Assembly (NCBI GenBank): GCA_021784595.1
Contig: JAJYHT010000018.1
Location: 1 to 35,662 of the forward strand
DNA: 35,662 nucleotides
Source of the DNA: Bacillota bacterium
Lineage (GTDB): Bacteria > Bacillota > Sulfobacillia > Sulfobacillales > Sulfobacillaceae
Direction of reading: 5' to 3'
Under the pieces are notes generated by a model, which saw nothing but the letters and a program-made list of their open reading frames with translations, was not told where the DNA came from and did no database searches. Positions 15,837-23,912 of the stretch are shown here, piece by piece. Made by a program: the position numbers and the translations under genes. The stretch's first letter is position 1, and every line of letters starts with the position of its first letter.

Positions 15837-16316
15837 TTGTCCACAGTCTTTGCCTGCGAATTTCCCGACCATCTGTGGTTTGACGTGGAGCGGGATGTCT
15901 GGATTCTGGCTCTTGAGAACGGTTTTCTGCGGTTGGGAATGACAGATCCTGCCCAAACTCGGTCCGGAAAAGTTTTACATGTGCGGGCGCGGGCGGGAAA
16001 AACCCAACCTATCGGGAAAAGTCTGGCCACGATTGAATCGGGGAAATGGGTAGGTCCTTTTCCGGCTCCGGTGGCGGGCACTGTAGTCAAGGTGAATCAA
16101 GCGGTACTGGCCGATCCCAATCTCATTAACCGAGATCCGTATGGGGCCGGATGGTTGGTTGAAATTCAGCCGGAAAACCCGGACTGGCACCGACCGGACT
16201 TGGTGCTAGGGGAAGATGTGGCGCCATTATATCAATCGAAGCTGAAAGAGGCGGGCTTGACCTGTATGCGGTGCGCGCCTTTGGATGGGGAGGATGACGG
16301 CAGTGCGCTACCTTAA
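15837..16316 (+). CDS. lbpA2: lipoate-binding protein LbpA (GcvH-like), copy 2
   Basis: 159 residues, TTG start with GAAGGAGGG six bases upstream, 15 bases after copy 1. It shares the core with copy 1 (LRLGMTDPAQTRSGKVLHV, TIESGKWVGPFPAPVAGTV with lipoyl Lys70, INRDPYGAGWLVEIQP) but has diverged considerably and ends in an extra CMRC tail rich in Asp/Gly. The tandem pair suggests duplication followed by specialisation, for example for different partners. Its 3' end overlaps the ligase gene by 14 bases, coupling carrier and modifying enzyme. Confidence 0.93.
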   Translation: MSTVFACEFPDHLWFDVERDVWILALENGFLRLGMTDPAQTRSGKVLHVRARAGKTQPIGKSLATIESGKWVGPFPAPVAGTVVKVNQAVLADPNLINRDPYGAGWLVEIQPENPDWHRPDLVLGEDVAPLYQSKLKEAGLTCMRCAPLDGEDDGSALP

Positions 16317-17388
16317 TTTGGGAACGGTCTCCAGTGCGAGCTCTCAAGCCGTTTATCACGCACTGGCCGAACGTATGGCGGACCAGACTGCGGAACCGAC
16401 ATTAGTGACAGTTAGTCCAGACAGGCCTTACGCGTGTGTGGGATATCATCAAGTGGCGAGTCGGGAAATTGATCGGGGCTATTGCGAGTCGCAGGGAATT
16501 TTGGTAGGAAGGCGCATGGTGGGGGGCGGTGCCGTCTACCTCGACCATGACCAAATCTTTTGGCATCTCCTGCTCCCGACCTACCATGGGACCGTAGAGA
16601 CTCTGTATCACGACATCTTGAAAGCACCGATTGCGGCCTATCGAAAAATGGGCATCAGTGCAGAACATCGCCCAGTCAACGACATCGTGGTCGGTTCCCG
16701 GAAAATTGGCGGCACGGGAGCGGCTCAGTTGGGTCAGGCCACCGTTATCGTTGGCAGCATTTTGATGGACTTTGACAGCAAAAGCATGGCCCGCATTTTG
16801 CGAGTGCCCTCGGAAAAGTTTCGTGACAAGATGGTAGCGAGCTTGGACGAGTATATGACAACCGTTCGGCGGGAACTAGGCGAGGCGGCTCCTAGTCGTG
16901 AAGAGGCGACGGGACTGCTGGTTCGTGAATTCTGCATCGCCTTGGGTCAAGAAGTGCGGGACAGTCATCTAACACCGCAAGAATGGGATGGCGTCCACAA
17001 ATATGCACACACACTGTTTGACCCTGATTTCGTGTATAAGGGAGAACGCGGTTTGATTCAAGCTGGCGTTAAGATTCGCGGAGACGTTCACCTGTTTGAA
17101 GGAGTGCACAAGGCACCAGGTGGACTGATTCGGCTCATTTTTCGAACTCGGGACGGTTTAATTGACGATGTGGCACTCAGTGGAGACTTCTTTGTCACAC
17201 CGCTGGATGACGGCAGCATAGGTGAGTTTCAAAGGTCTCTGGTGGGCAAGCCAAACCGTGATACCATGATATTAGAGGCGGCTTTTCAGTTGTTGGCTCG
17301 AGTTTATATCCCCGGAGTCACAGCAGACGATATTCGGCAAGCATATTTAAATGCGCAATTGTTGGAGGTTGCAAGACTAGGGTCCTAG
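16303..17388 (+). CDS. lipoate-protein ligase for LbpA (sLpl-like)
   Basis: 361 residues from GTG at 16303, nine bases after GGGGAGG; ATG at 16285 or 16294 would add a few residues but has no usable site. The biotin/lipoate ligase fold is clear: YACVGYHQVASREID, GRRMVGGGAVYLDHDQIFWH (the RRxGGGAVxxD lipoyl-AMP loop), VNDIVVGSRKIGGTGAAQ with the catalytic lysine, and TVIVGSILMDFD. The C-terminal accessory domain is present. It activates lipoate or octanoate with ATP and loads it onto LbpA. Specific ligases of this kind are known companions of sHdr genes. No lipoyl synthase is in the window, so sulfur insertion or lipoate supply must come from elsewhere. Confidence 0.9.
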   Translation: MRYLNLGTVSSASSQAVYHALAERMADQTAEPTLVTVSPDRPYACVGYHQVASREIDRGYCESQGILVGRRMVGGGAVYLDHDQIFWHLLLPTYHGTVETLYHDILKAPIAAYRKMGISAEHRPVNDIVVGSRKIGGTGAAQLGQATVIVGSILMDFDSKSMARILRVPSEKFRDKMVASLDEYMTTVRRELGEAAPSREEATGLLVREFCIALGQEVRDSHLTPQEWDGVHKYAHTLFDPDFVYKGERGLIQAGVKIRGDVHLFEGVHKAPGGLIRLIFRTRDGLIDDVALSGDFFVTPLDDGSIGEFQRSLVGKPNRDTMILEAAFQLLARVYIPGVTADDIRQAYLNAQLLEVARLGS

Positions 17389-17418
17389 ATCACAAATAAC
17401 TATCAGGAGGCTAATCCC

Positions 17419-17670
17419 ATGAGCGAACAAAGCAGCGTAGAAACCATTGCCTTAAAAGTCGATGCGTCCGGTTTAAAGTGCCCAATGCCGGTCATTCGGG
17501 CCAAAAAAGGGATATCGAGTGTTGAGATCGGTCAGAACATGGAGATTTTGGCGACAGACCCGGGTGCTATGGCTGATTTCAAGGCATGGGCCAGGTCAAC
17601 CGGAAATGAACTGTTATTGGCAGAACAAAATGGCGACGTGTTTCGGTTTGTTATTCGGAGATTGAAATAG
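17419..17670 (+). CDS. tusA: TusA sulfur carrier protein
   Basis: 83 residues, ATG with AGGAGG upstream. The TusA/SirA signature LKVDASGLKCPMPVIRAKK is present, with the persulfide-carrying Cys21 in CPMP, followed by a small two-layer fold (ATDPGAMADFKAWARSTGN). TusA moves sulfane sulfur between rhodanese, DsrE3A and the sHdr machinery. It has 13 bases to the next dsrE-like gene, which supports a joint role. Confidence 0.95.
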   Translation: MSEQSSVETIALKVDASGLKCPMPVIRAKKGISSVEIGQNMEILATDPGAMADFKAWARSTGNELLLAEQNGDVFRFVIRRLK

Positions 17671-17683
17671 GGAGGTAAAAGAG

Positions 17684-18061
17684 ATGGATGATACGAAAAA
17701 GTACCTATATATCCTGACCACCGGTCCCGAAGTGGCATATCGCTCCGCTTCGCCATTTTTCCTAGCTACCACCGCCGCGCTTATGGACCACGACGTATCG
17801 ATGGTCTTCACCATCAAGGCGACTGGGTTGCTGAAAAGAGGATTGGCCGAAACCTTGATGGTGAAAGAAGGGGGAGAAGGAGCCAACCTTCAGTTTTTTA
17901 TCGACCAAGCTCGTGAGGCAGGGGTGAAATTCTACGTCTGTGCTCCCAGCTTGGACTTGAATGATTGTTCGGTTGAAGATTTGATCGACAATGAGGGCGT
18001 AGTCGGTGGCACAGCAGTTAATGAGATGGCTCTTGAGTCCGACGTTGTGATTACGTTTTAG
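17684..18061 (+). CDS. DsrE-family protein, small paralog
   Basis: 125 residues, ATG with GGGAGG upstream. It has a single DsrE-like domain: YLYILTTGPEVAYRSASPFFLATTAALMDHDVSMVF (strand, helix, strand) and VKFYVCAPSLDLNDC with Cys86 and Cys95. Cys86 aligns with the active cysteine position of DsrE proteins (compare ACQMSMD in the first operon gene). It lacks the long insert of the DsrE3A at 6025. It may be a DsrE3B/C-type carrier, but I cannot settle the subtype. It lies two bases before the GAF gene. Confidence 0.8.
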   Translation: MDDTKKYLYILTTGPEVAYRSASPFFLATTAALMDHDVSMVFTIKATGLLKRGLAETLMVKEGGEGANLQFFIDQAREAGVKFYVCAPSLDLNDCSVEDLIDNEGVVGGTAVNEMALESDVVITF

Positions 18062-18063
18062 CC

Positions 18064-18540
18064 GTGGATGGCGAAACGGAAGTCCATTCAGTGGATCAAA
18101 TAGTGCCCCAAGTCTCTAATTGGATAAGTCAAGGGAGCGGCAAGATTGGCTTGATGGCGAACGTTGCCGCTCTTTTCTTTGGACACTGGGAACACGCTTC
18201 TTGGGTGGGATTTTACCTGGTTGGTGCTTGGGAATCACCTCTGATGCTAGGACCTTTTCAAGGTCGCCCAGTTCCTCCCGCGTTGGACTGGGGAACGGGG
18301 ATCGTGGGCATGGCAGCTCGAGAACGTTCGGTGCAGTTGGTGCATGGGGTAAAACACTTTGCTGGCTATTTGGCGCACGTTGCGGAGACCCGTTGTGAGG
18401 CAGCCATCCCCATCGTGTGCCATGGACGGGTGTTGGCTGTCCTTGATGCCCAGTCCAAGCAAGTGGAAGGTCTCGGTGTTTTGGAACTGGAGCTAATGAC
18501 AAAGGTTGCCGAATTATTAAGCCAAGCTTGGTGTGAATAG
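18064..18540 (+). CDS. GAF-domain protein related to free methionine-R-sulfoxide reductase, active-site cysteines lost
   Basis: 158 residues, GTG start two bases after the dsrE-like stop; no clear ribosome-binding site, so coupled translation is likely. The whole protein is one GAF domain of the fRMsr type (LMANVAALFFGHWEHASWVG, LGPFQGRP, GTGIVGMAA, HGVKHFAGYLA, VLAVLDAQS). Against my memory of the E. coli enzyme it aligns without gaps, but the three redox cysteines are replaced by Pro71, Val81 and His105. It is therefore probably not a reductase and could be a small-molecule or redox sensor. It is the last gene of the operon. Confidence 0.75.
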   Translation: MDGETEVHSVDQIVPQVSNWISQGSGKIGLMANVAALFFGHWEHASWVGFYLVGAWESPLMLGPFQGRPVPPALDWGTGIVGMAARERSVQLVHGVKHFAGYLAHVAETRCEAAIPIVCHGRVLAVLDAQSKQVEGLGVLELELMTKVAELLSQAWCE

Positions 18541-18555
18541 GGTCTTATACGGATG

Positions 18556-18599
18556 ATGGCAAAGCCGCCCAAAGCGTTTTTCGTGGGTGGCTTTGCCAT
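18556..18599 (+). terminator. hairpin at the end of the sHdr operon
   Basis: A 16-bp stem (18556-18571 with 18584-18599, one G-U pair) and a 12-base loop lie 16 bases after the GAF stop. No T-run follows, so it may act with Rho or stabilise the 3' end rather than work as a simple intrinsic terminator. Confidence 0.65.
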
Positions 18600-18721
18600 G
18601 GCTAGTGGATCCTGTGCCAAAAATTGCTCAGACAATTTGTAACAACTTTGCAATGAAAGTAGTGTATAGTAGGTCATCGGACAGGCTAATCAGAGCGGGA
18701 CGTACGAAAGGGTGGGTCAGT

Positions 18722-19660
18722 ATGAAGATAGGATCAGTATCCATGGCGTTGGCGAGCGCCGGTATGATGATGGGAATCGCAGGCTGCGGAACCGCTGCCG
18801 CTGCTAAGCCTCTGACGGTGGCTGAGGTGCAGCAACAGCCGATCACAAAAGCACAACTGACCAACTTTGTCGCAATGACGGAGTTTTTTCAGGGCACTAC
18901 CTTGCCGAACAACAGTCAAGAAAAAACCTTGGAAGTCAAAGCGCTGGTTCAGCAAACAGCCGTGAATCAGTGGGCCCTAGCACATAAACTCATTACGATG
19001 AAAAAAGCTTCTAGTCAAGCCAATCAACTAATTACCAGCCAGATTGAGGCCCAAGTCGGCGGGGCCAAAGGCTTGGACCAATTGCTGAAGTCCAAACACC
19101 TAACCTTTGCGACCTTGCAAACGTACGTTACGGACCAAATGGTCACGCAAAGCGCCTTCACTTATGCGACTAAAAATGTCAAGGCGCCGACCACAGCCTC
19201 TGAACAACAATATTATCAAAAGAACAAAACACAATTCACCAATCCCCAGCAAGATGAGATTCGCGATATTGTGGTTAAAAGTAAGAGTGAAGCCGCGACT
19301 ATTTTGTCCCAGGTTCAGCATGGCGCAAATTTTGCGCAGTTGGCAACCAAGGATTCAATTGCCTCGACAGGCAAGAGCGGGGGAAGTCTGGGATATTTGC
19401 CGGTGAGTCCTACAGGGGGCATGTCACTTGGGATGTATCAAGCAGTGCAATCCATGAAGGTTGGGCAATATACCACCTACCAGGGCAGCCAAGGATATCA
19501 CGTAATTCAATTGGAAGCTACCAAGCCGGCGACGGTGTCTCCATTTTCCCAGGTGCAGAGCCAAGTCAGTTCGGTGTTGCTGCAACAATCTCAAGACACC
19601 GTGTATCAAGCGTTTGCCAGCAAAGTCGAAAAGTCGATGAAAATTAGCTTAACCCACTAA
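18722..19660 (+). CDS. PrsA-like foldase lipoprotein (parvulin peptidyl-prolyl isomerase)
   Basis: 312 residues from ATG at 18722 (GGGTGGG upstream); the open frame extends to 18587 but runs through the operon hairpin and has no site. A lipoprotein signal ends in the lipobox GIAGC. An N-terminal SurA/PrsA-type helical region (about 45-180) is followed by a parvulin domain: NPQQDEIRDIVVKSKSEA, HGANFAQLATKDS, GGSLGYLPVSPTGG and GYHVIQLEA. Such proteins help secreted proteins fold on the outer face of the membrane, which matters in acid. TATAGT at 18665-18670 is a possible -10 with a poor -35. Confidence 0.88.
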   Translation: MKIGSVSMALASAGMMMGIAGCGTAAAAKPLTVAEVQQQPITKAQLTNFVAMTEFFQGTTLPNNSQEKTLEVKALVQQTAVNQWALAHKLITMKKASSQANQLITSQIEAQVGGAKGLDQLLKSKHLTFATLQTYVTDQMVTQSAFTYATKNVKAPTTASEQQYYQKNKTQFTNPQQDEIRDIVVKSKSEAATILSQVQHGANFAQLATKDSIASTGKSGGSLGYLPVSPTGGMSLGMYQAVQSMKVGQYTTYQGSQGYHVIQLEATKPATVSPFSQVQSQVSSVLLQQSQDTVYQAFASKVEKSMKISLTH

Positions 19661-19759
19661 AATCAAAATTTCGTTGGTATGCAAGAGTTTTGCCCTTTAT
19701 CCTGTGGTAGTTCAACGTCTATACTAGGGAGTATTACTAGTATAAAGGACGGGATATCA

Positions 19760-21439
19760 ATGCCAGAGGGCTGGAATCGACGCAGTCAACGAATAACTAG
19801 AGGGGCAGAAAGGTCGCCAAACCGTGCGATGTTGCGAGCACTCGGGTTTGGCGACAACGATTTTTCCAAGCCCATTGTGGGTATAGCTAATGGTCAGAGT
19901 ACCATCACCCCGTGCAACATGGCACTGGGACAACTAGCGTCTGCGGCCGAACAAGCGGTTCGAGCGGCAGGAGCCATGCCGCAAACATTTGGCACGATTA
20001 CGGTTAGCGATGGGATCTCGATGGGTACCGAAGGCATGCGATACTCTTTGGTGTCGCGCGAAGTGATTGCCGATTCTATCGAGACGGTTTGTGAAGCTGA
20101 AAGTGTCGATGGTGTGTTGGCGGTTGGGGGATGCGACAAAAACATGCCGGGGGCCATGATGGCGCTCGCACGGATGAATATTCCCGGAATTTTTGTGTAC
20201 GGAGGTACTATTAAACCCGGACACTATCAAGGTCGGGACTTAACCATTGTCAGCAGCTTTGAAGCTGTCGGCGCGCATGCGGCGGGAAAAATTTCCGATG
20301 ACGAATTGTACGAAGTTGAGCGTCATGCTTGTCCCGGCGCGGGATCATGCGGCGGAATGTATACCGCCAACACCATGTCCTCCGTGATTGAGGCTATGGG
20401 GATGAGTCTTCCTTATTCATCCACTATGGCAGCAGAAGATGAAGAGAAAATGATTAGTGCGGCAGAATCAGGCAGGGTGTTGGTTCAGGCCATCCAAGCT
20501 GACCTCAAGCCGCGTGATATCATGGGACGCCATGCATTTGAAAATGCTATTGCGGTCGTCATGGCTCTGGGTGGGTCGACCAATGCCGTGTTGCATTTGC
20601 TGGCGATTGCGCATGCAGCAGAGGTTCCTTTGACTATTGATGATTTTGAGGAAATTCGCAAAAAAGTGCCCGTTTTATGCGATTTGAAACCTTCTGGTCG
20701 GTTTGTCGCCACCGATCTGCATCGTGCAGGCGGGGTGCCCCAAGTGATGAAAATGTTGTTGGTCCATGGCGTATTGCACGGCGATTGCATGACCATTACC
20801 GGACGCACCGTGGCCGAAACATTAGATAGTGTGCCAGATGAGCCTGATGCCAATCAAAACGTGATTCAACCATGGAATGACCCCGTGCACGAAACGGGAC
20901 ATTTAGCGATTCTTAAGGGAAACTTGGCTGAGGAAGGCGCAGTTGCAAAGATAACCGGAATTAAGGCATCTGCCATTACGGGACCGGCTCGGGTTTTTGA
21001 TTCCGAGCAGGAAGCGTTGGCGGCTATCTTAGGTCACCAAATAGTTCCTGGAGATGTGTTGGTGATCCGCTATGAAGGGCCTAAAGGCGCTCCTGGAATG
21101 CCGGAAATGTTAGCGCCTACCTCAGCCATCATTGGCTTGGGACTAGGTGACAGTGTGGGCCTCATCACGGATGGTCGGTTTTCGGGCGGGACATACGGCA
21201 TGGTCGTCGGCCATGTGGCTCCTGAAGCCTTTGTGGGCGGAACCATTGCATTGGTGGAGGAGGGAGACTCCATTACCATTGACGCGGACAAGCGGCTACT
21301 GCAACTAAATGTGGCGGACGAAGAAATTCAACGGCGCCGCCAGGCTTGGAAACCGCCGACGCCGCGTGCTACGAGAGGTGTCTTGGCTAAGTACGCTAAA
21401 CTGGTCTCAAGTAGCAGCATTGGCGCGGTAACTGATTAA
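19760..21439 (+). CDS. ilvD: dihydroxy-acid dehydratase
   Basis: 559 residues from ATG at 19760, with AAAGGACGGG upstream; the frame continues to 19679 without a better start. It catalyses dehydration of 2,3-dihydroxy-isovalerate and -3-methylvalerate in valine, leucine and isoleucine synthesis. The Fe-S cysteines are in [24 protein letters not shown] and [17 protein letters not shown]. Further IlvD landmarks are [41 protein letters not shown] and [13 protein letters not shown]. Length is typical. It stands apart from other ilv genes. TATACT at 19720-19725 may be its -10. The stop overlaps the convergent gene's stop by four bases. Confidence 0.96.
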   Translation: MPEGWNRRSQRITRGAERSPNRAMLRALGFGDNDFSKPIVGIANGQSTITPCNMALGQLASAAEQAVRAAGAMPQTFGTITVSDGISMGTEGMRYSLVSREVIADSIETVCEAESVDGVLAVGGCDKNMPGAMMALARMNIPGIFVYGGTIKPGHYQGRDLTIVSSFEAVGAHAAGKISDDELYEVERHACPGAGSCGGMYTANTMSSVIEAMGMSLPYSSTMAAEDEEKMISAAESGRVLVQAIQADLKPRDIMGRHAFENAIAVVMALGGSTNAVLHLLAIAHAAEVPLTIDDFEEIRKKVPVLCDLKPSGRFVATDLHRAGGVPQVMKMLLVHGVLHGDCMTITGRTVAETLDSVPDEPDANQNVIQPWNDPVHETGHLAILKGNLAEEGAVAKITGIKASAITGPARVFDSEQEALAAILGHQIVPGDVLVIRYEGPKGAPGMPEMLAPTSAIIGLGLGDSVGLITDGRFSGGTYGMVVGHVAPEAFVGGTIALVEEGDSITIDADKRLLQLNVADEEIQRRRQAWKPPTPRATRGVLAKYAKLVSSSSIGAVTD

Positions 21440-22062
21440 TCCCATGCCTGTTTCATGATTTGAAGCGCCATAGGGTCTAACGGCGCATTGCGTTCCTCCA
21501 AGAATTGGCTTAGAATCGCTCGCTCTTCGGGGGAACGGTTCTGGGCCAATTTGAATTTGGCGTCCCACCTCGTAACAGTTAAATGGGCCACACCCAGTCG
21601 CGACAGGTCGCGGTGGTAAAAGGCGTTATCGGTAACGGGATGAAACGATTGATTGGGCTCATAATGGTGGACTAAGCGATCGAGCACTTGACCTACCTCA
21701 GTCGGATCAATTGAGGTGGTGGCTTGGCAGTAAAACGCAATAGCGCGGAAATGCAAGGTCGCGTATCCCGCGTAGTCTTTGCTTACGGTAGTGTGAGGGG
21801 TAAATGCCAACGGCTGATCGATGAAAAATGTACAAGCACCGCGTGCCGAAAGAGCTTGAAAGGTTTTGTCCTCTTGAACTAAATGCAAATCGAATCGGCT
21901 AGGAGTATGGGCATCCGGCGCCGCAAAGTATTGAAATGGCAGTAAACTGACCACCGGATAGCCTTCGGGGTCAACCGCAATGCATTTGCCCTGGAAGTTT
22001 TCTGCAATGAATTGATCCACTTGTGATTGAGTGACGGATGGATATGAAGAGCTTTGATACAT
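21436..22062 (-). CDS. FMN-binding split-barrel protein, PaiB-like
   Basis: 208 residues, ATG at 22062 with GGGAGG upstream. The C-terminal block [23 protein letters not shown] closely follows the PaiB family ending 'fKLSQNr...R..v...L', and [22 protein letters not shown] fits the middle of the flavin-reductase-like split barrel. PaiB-type proteins bind FMN and are often called negative transcriptional regulators, though many may be oxidoreductases. The expected N-terminal 'P..F' and 'lPf' segments are present in modified form ([11 protein letters not shown]). It diverges from the MFS transporter across a short region with a palindrome. Confidence 0.65.
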   Translation of the reverse strand: MYQSSSYPSVTQSQVDQFIAENFQGKCIAVDPEGYPVVSLLPFQYFAAPDAHTPSRFDLHLVQEDKTFQALSARGACTFFIDQPLAFTPHTTVSKDYAGYATLHFRAIAFYCQATTSIDPTEVGQVLDRLVHHYEPNQSFHPVTDNAFYHRDLSRLGVAHLTVTRWDAKFKLAQNRSPEERAILSQFLEERNAPLDPMALQIMKQAWD

Positions 22063-22076
22063 AAGACACCTCCCAG

Positions 22077-22097
22077 TACATGAATGTATTTAGTATA
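22077..22097 (-). promoter_or_regulatory. promoter -10 with overlapping palindromic operator
   Basis: TACATGAATGTA at 22077-22088 is a near-perfect palindrome (TACAT, two bases, ATGTA). TATACT on the minus strand (22092-22097) is a good -10, placing the transcription start inside the palindrome. TACATG recurs at about 22116-22121. The arrangement suggests a repressor controlling the PaiB-like gene and perhaps the divergent transporter. No strong -35 is seen. Confidence 0.4.
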
Positions 22098-22159
22098 GAG
22101 TAAAGACGAGCGTCGTACATGAGGAATTTGCTATAGTGGAAGCAGAGAGAAGGGACTAC

Positions 22160-23395
22160 GTGGAACCTGATAGTCAAACAGAACAATATAATCAGCGCAT
22201 TAACAGTTGGAATGGCATATTTAAGGCTATGGCGCTACGGCTAGTCAATCCCTTTTTAGGCATCAATCTCATTCGGTTGGGCGCTCCTAATCTGTATCTG
22301 GGAATCTTAGACGCTGTTCCTTCGATTGCGGGCGGGTTGGCGGCTCTGCTGGGAACGCCTTGGCTGTCAAGACGCCGCGATCCTCATCGTACGACCATGC
22401 ACCTATTTCTGATTGCGCGAGCATTTTATTTGGTTTTTGCGCTGATTGACGTTTTGGCGCGGGGCCCGGGAATTGCTGCCACTTGGATGCTCTTGGCTAT
22501 AGTGGCTATGGATATGCCAGCGGCACTAGCCACCTTATCATGGCAAAGTCTGACTACTCAGCTGTTTTCCTCCCGGACCCGAGTGACCGCTGTGATGTGG
22601 CGTCAATGGGGCATGAATTTAGTGGGCTTGGTTACGGTCATCGTTGGCGGAATTGCCATTTCCAGTGACCCGAGTGTGCATGGCTACATCGTGCTGTATA
22701 CCGTGGCAGCCGTGTTTGGCTTTGTGGAAGTAACCATTTACCGAAGATTTCGGGTCGAGGGTGTGCCTCAGGTTGTTGCGGGCAATTGGACGGAAGTTGT
22801 GCCCCGCCTGATGAAACGTACACCCTTTCGTCGTTTTGTGATAGCTGGCATCTTGTTTTATTTTGGTTGGTTGATGCTGTGGCCGGTAGCCTTAAGGTAT
22901 CAGGTGTCAGATGTCCATGCAACCAACGGCTGGATGGCTTTGTATTCGGCAACCAATGCGGTAAGCACCATGATTGCCCTGCCCATTTGGAGAAAGTTGA
23001 GTCAAAGTATTGCACCCGCTCGATTGCTCGCACTGGCTGCTGGATTAATGGCGGTGACGCCGTTCATCTATAGCTTCTCGCCGTCCCTCCAAGGCATCAT
23101 CTGTGCGCAGGTAACCGGGGGTTTAGCTGGAGCCGGTTTAAACCTCTTACTATTTGTGCGGCTGATGGAGGTTGTGCCCGAAGAAGATCGTTTGCTGGCG
23201 GTGGGCGCCAATACCGCGATGACAGGATTAGCCGGAGCGGCCGGTGCATTGAGCGGGGTAGCGCTCTTGGCCTTTGGCCCAGTAGCGTTGCCCGCCGCAT
23301 TGTCGACTGGCCTGCGTGTAGTGGGAGCTGGACTTTTTTTGTGGAGCATCCCAGCCCAGGGCCGTCATTGGCTTAATCGGCAAGTTTCAGGTTGA
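22160..23395 (+). CDS. MFS-type membrane transporter
   Basis: 411 residues from GTG at 22160, with GAGAAGG six bases upstream; an in-frame GTG at 22136 has no site. The sequence is mostly transmembrane helices, with about 11-12 hydrophobic stretches and a cytoplasmic loop after the sixth. A short basic loop after the second or third helix (TPWLSRRRDPHRTTM) corresponds to MFS motif A. The long first loop and LGAPNLYLGILDAVPSIAGGLAALL resemble putative drug or metabolite exporters. Substrate not predictable. It is transcribed divergently from the PaiB-like gene. Confidence 0.82.
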   Translation: MEPDSQTEQYNQRINSWNGIFKAMALRLVNPFLGINLIRLGAPNLYLGILDAVPSIAGGLAALLGTPWLSRRRDPHRTTMHLFLIARAFYLVFALIDVLARGPGIAATWMLLAIVAMDMPAALATLSWQSLTTQLFSSRTRVTAVMWRQWGMNLVGLVTVIVGGIAISSDPSVHGYIVLYTVAAVFGFVEVTIYRRFRVEGVPQVVAGNWTEVVPRLMKRTPFRRFVIAGILFYFGWLMLWPVALRYQVSDVHATNGWMALYSATNAVSTMIALPIWRKLSQSIAPARLLALAAGLMAVTPFIYSFSPSLQGIICAQVTGGLAGAGLNLLLFVRLMEVVPEEDRLLAVGANTAMTGLAGAAGALSGVALLAFGPVALPAALSTGLRVVGAGLFLWSIPAQGRHWLNRQVSG

Positions 23396-23534
23396 ACCGA
23401 AGAACCAGGTGCATACCCCGGCAGTCAAGGCATCGCTCCAATCTTTCCCAAATCCGCGCAACCCTTAGGCTTATTGCGAGACGGTATGATAATGTGGAAT
23501 GAGATCGGAAGCGAGGAGGAATGATGAGTTTTAT

Positions 23535-23870
23535 ATGTTACAGTTAAATGATCAAATTGTGGCGCAGAAAATGACCGTGGCGCAATCCTTCACAAAAAAA
23601 TTTATGGGTCTTATGGGGCGGCGAGCCATACACGACGAGGCTTATATATTTCCCGGTACAAACGCTATTCATACATTTTTCATGCGGATTCCCATCGATG
23701 TCCTATATTTGAACCGCCAAGGCAAAGTGGTTAAGGTGGTTAATCGCATGAAACCATGGCGATTAGGCCCCTGGGTGCGCGAAGCATGGTGGGTGGTCGA
23801 GCTAGAGGCGGATGCCGCCCACGGAGTGATGGTAGGCGATCTTTTGCAGGGAGGTCCATGGGGCAATTGA
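23535..23870 (+). CDS. DUF192 family protein
   Basis: 111 residues from ATG at 23535. DUF192 features are plain: VAQKMTVAQSFTKKFMGLMGR at the start, FPGTNAIHTFFMRIPIDVLYLN (the 'hsFfM..piDvlfld' motif), GKVVKVV, MKPWR and a C-terminal ELEADAAHGVMVGD. Function of the family is unknown; many members are exported, but this one has no signal. The AGGAGG at 23514-23519 lies 15 bases before this ATG and instead fits an out-of-frame ATG at 23524 that opens a seven-codon frame ending at 23547. The in-frame ATG at 23499 has no site. Confidence 0.82.
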   Translation: MLQLNDQIVAQKMTVAQSFTKKFMGLMGRRAIHDEAYIFPGTNAIHTFFMRIPIDVLYLNRQGKVVKVVNRMKPWRLGPWVREAWWVVELEADAAHGVMVGDLLQGGPWGN

Positions 23871-23873
23871 TGC

Positions 23874-23907
23874 AAAAAAAGAACAGGCTAGCTTGCGTTA
23901 GCCTGTT
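23874..23907 (-). terminator. rho-independent terminator of tRNA-Pro
   Basis: On the minus strand, AACAGGCTA (23899-23907) pairs perfectly with TAGCCTGTT (23882-23890), loop of eight bases, followed by CTTTTTTT (23874-23881). It ends tRNA-Pro transcription a few bases after the CCA and may also serve the convergent DUF192 gene. Confidence 0.85.
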
Positions 23908-23912
23908 TCACA

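Noticed and set aside
15381-16316. Glycine cleavage H proteins (gcvH)
   Set aside because: No gcvT or gcvP is present; context with sHdr, a dedicated ligase and tusA fits LbpA instead.
18587-18721. Longer N-terminus for the PrsA-like gene from 18587
   Set aside because: It would include the arm of the operon hairpin, lacks a ribosome-binding site and would bury the lipoprotein signal peptide that begins at 18722.
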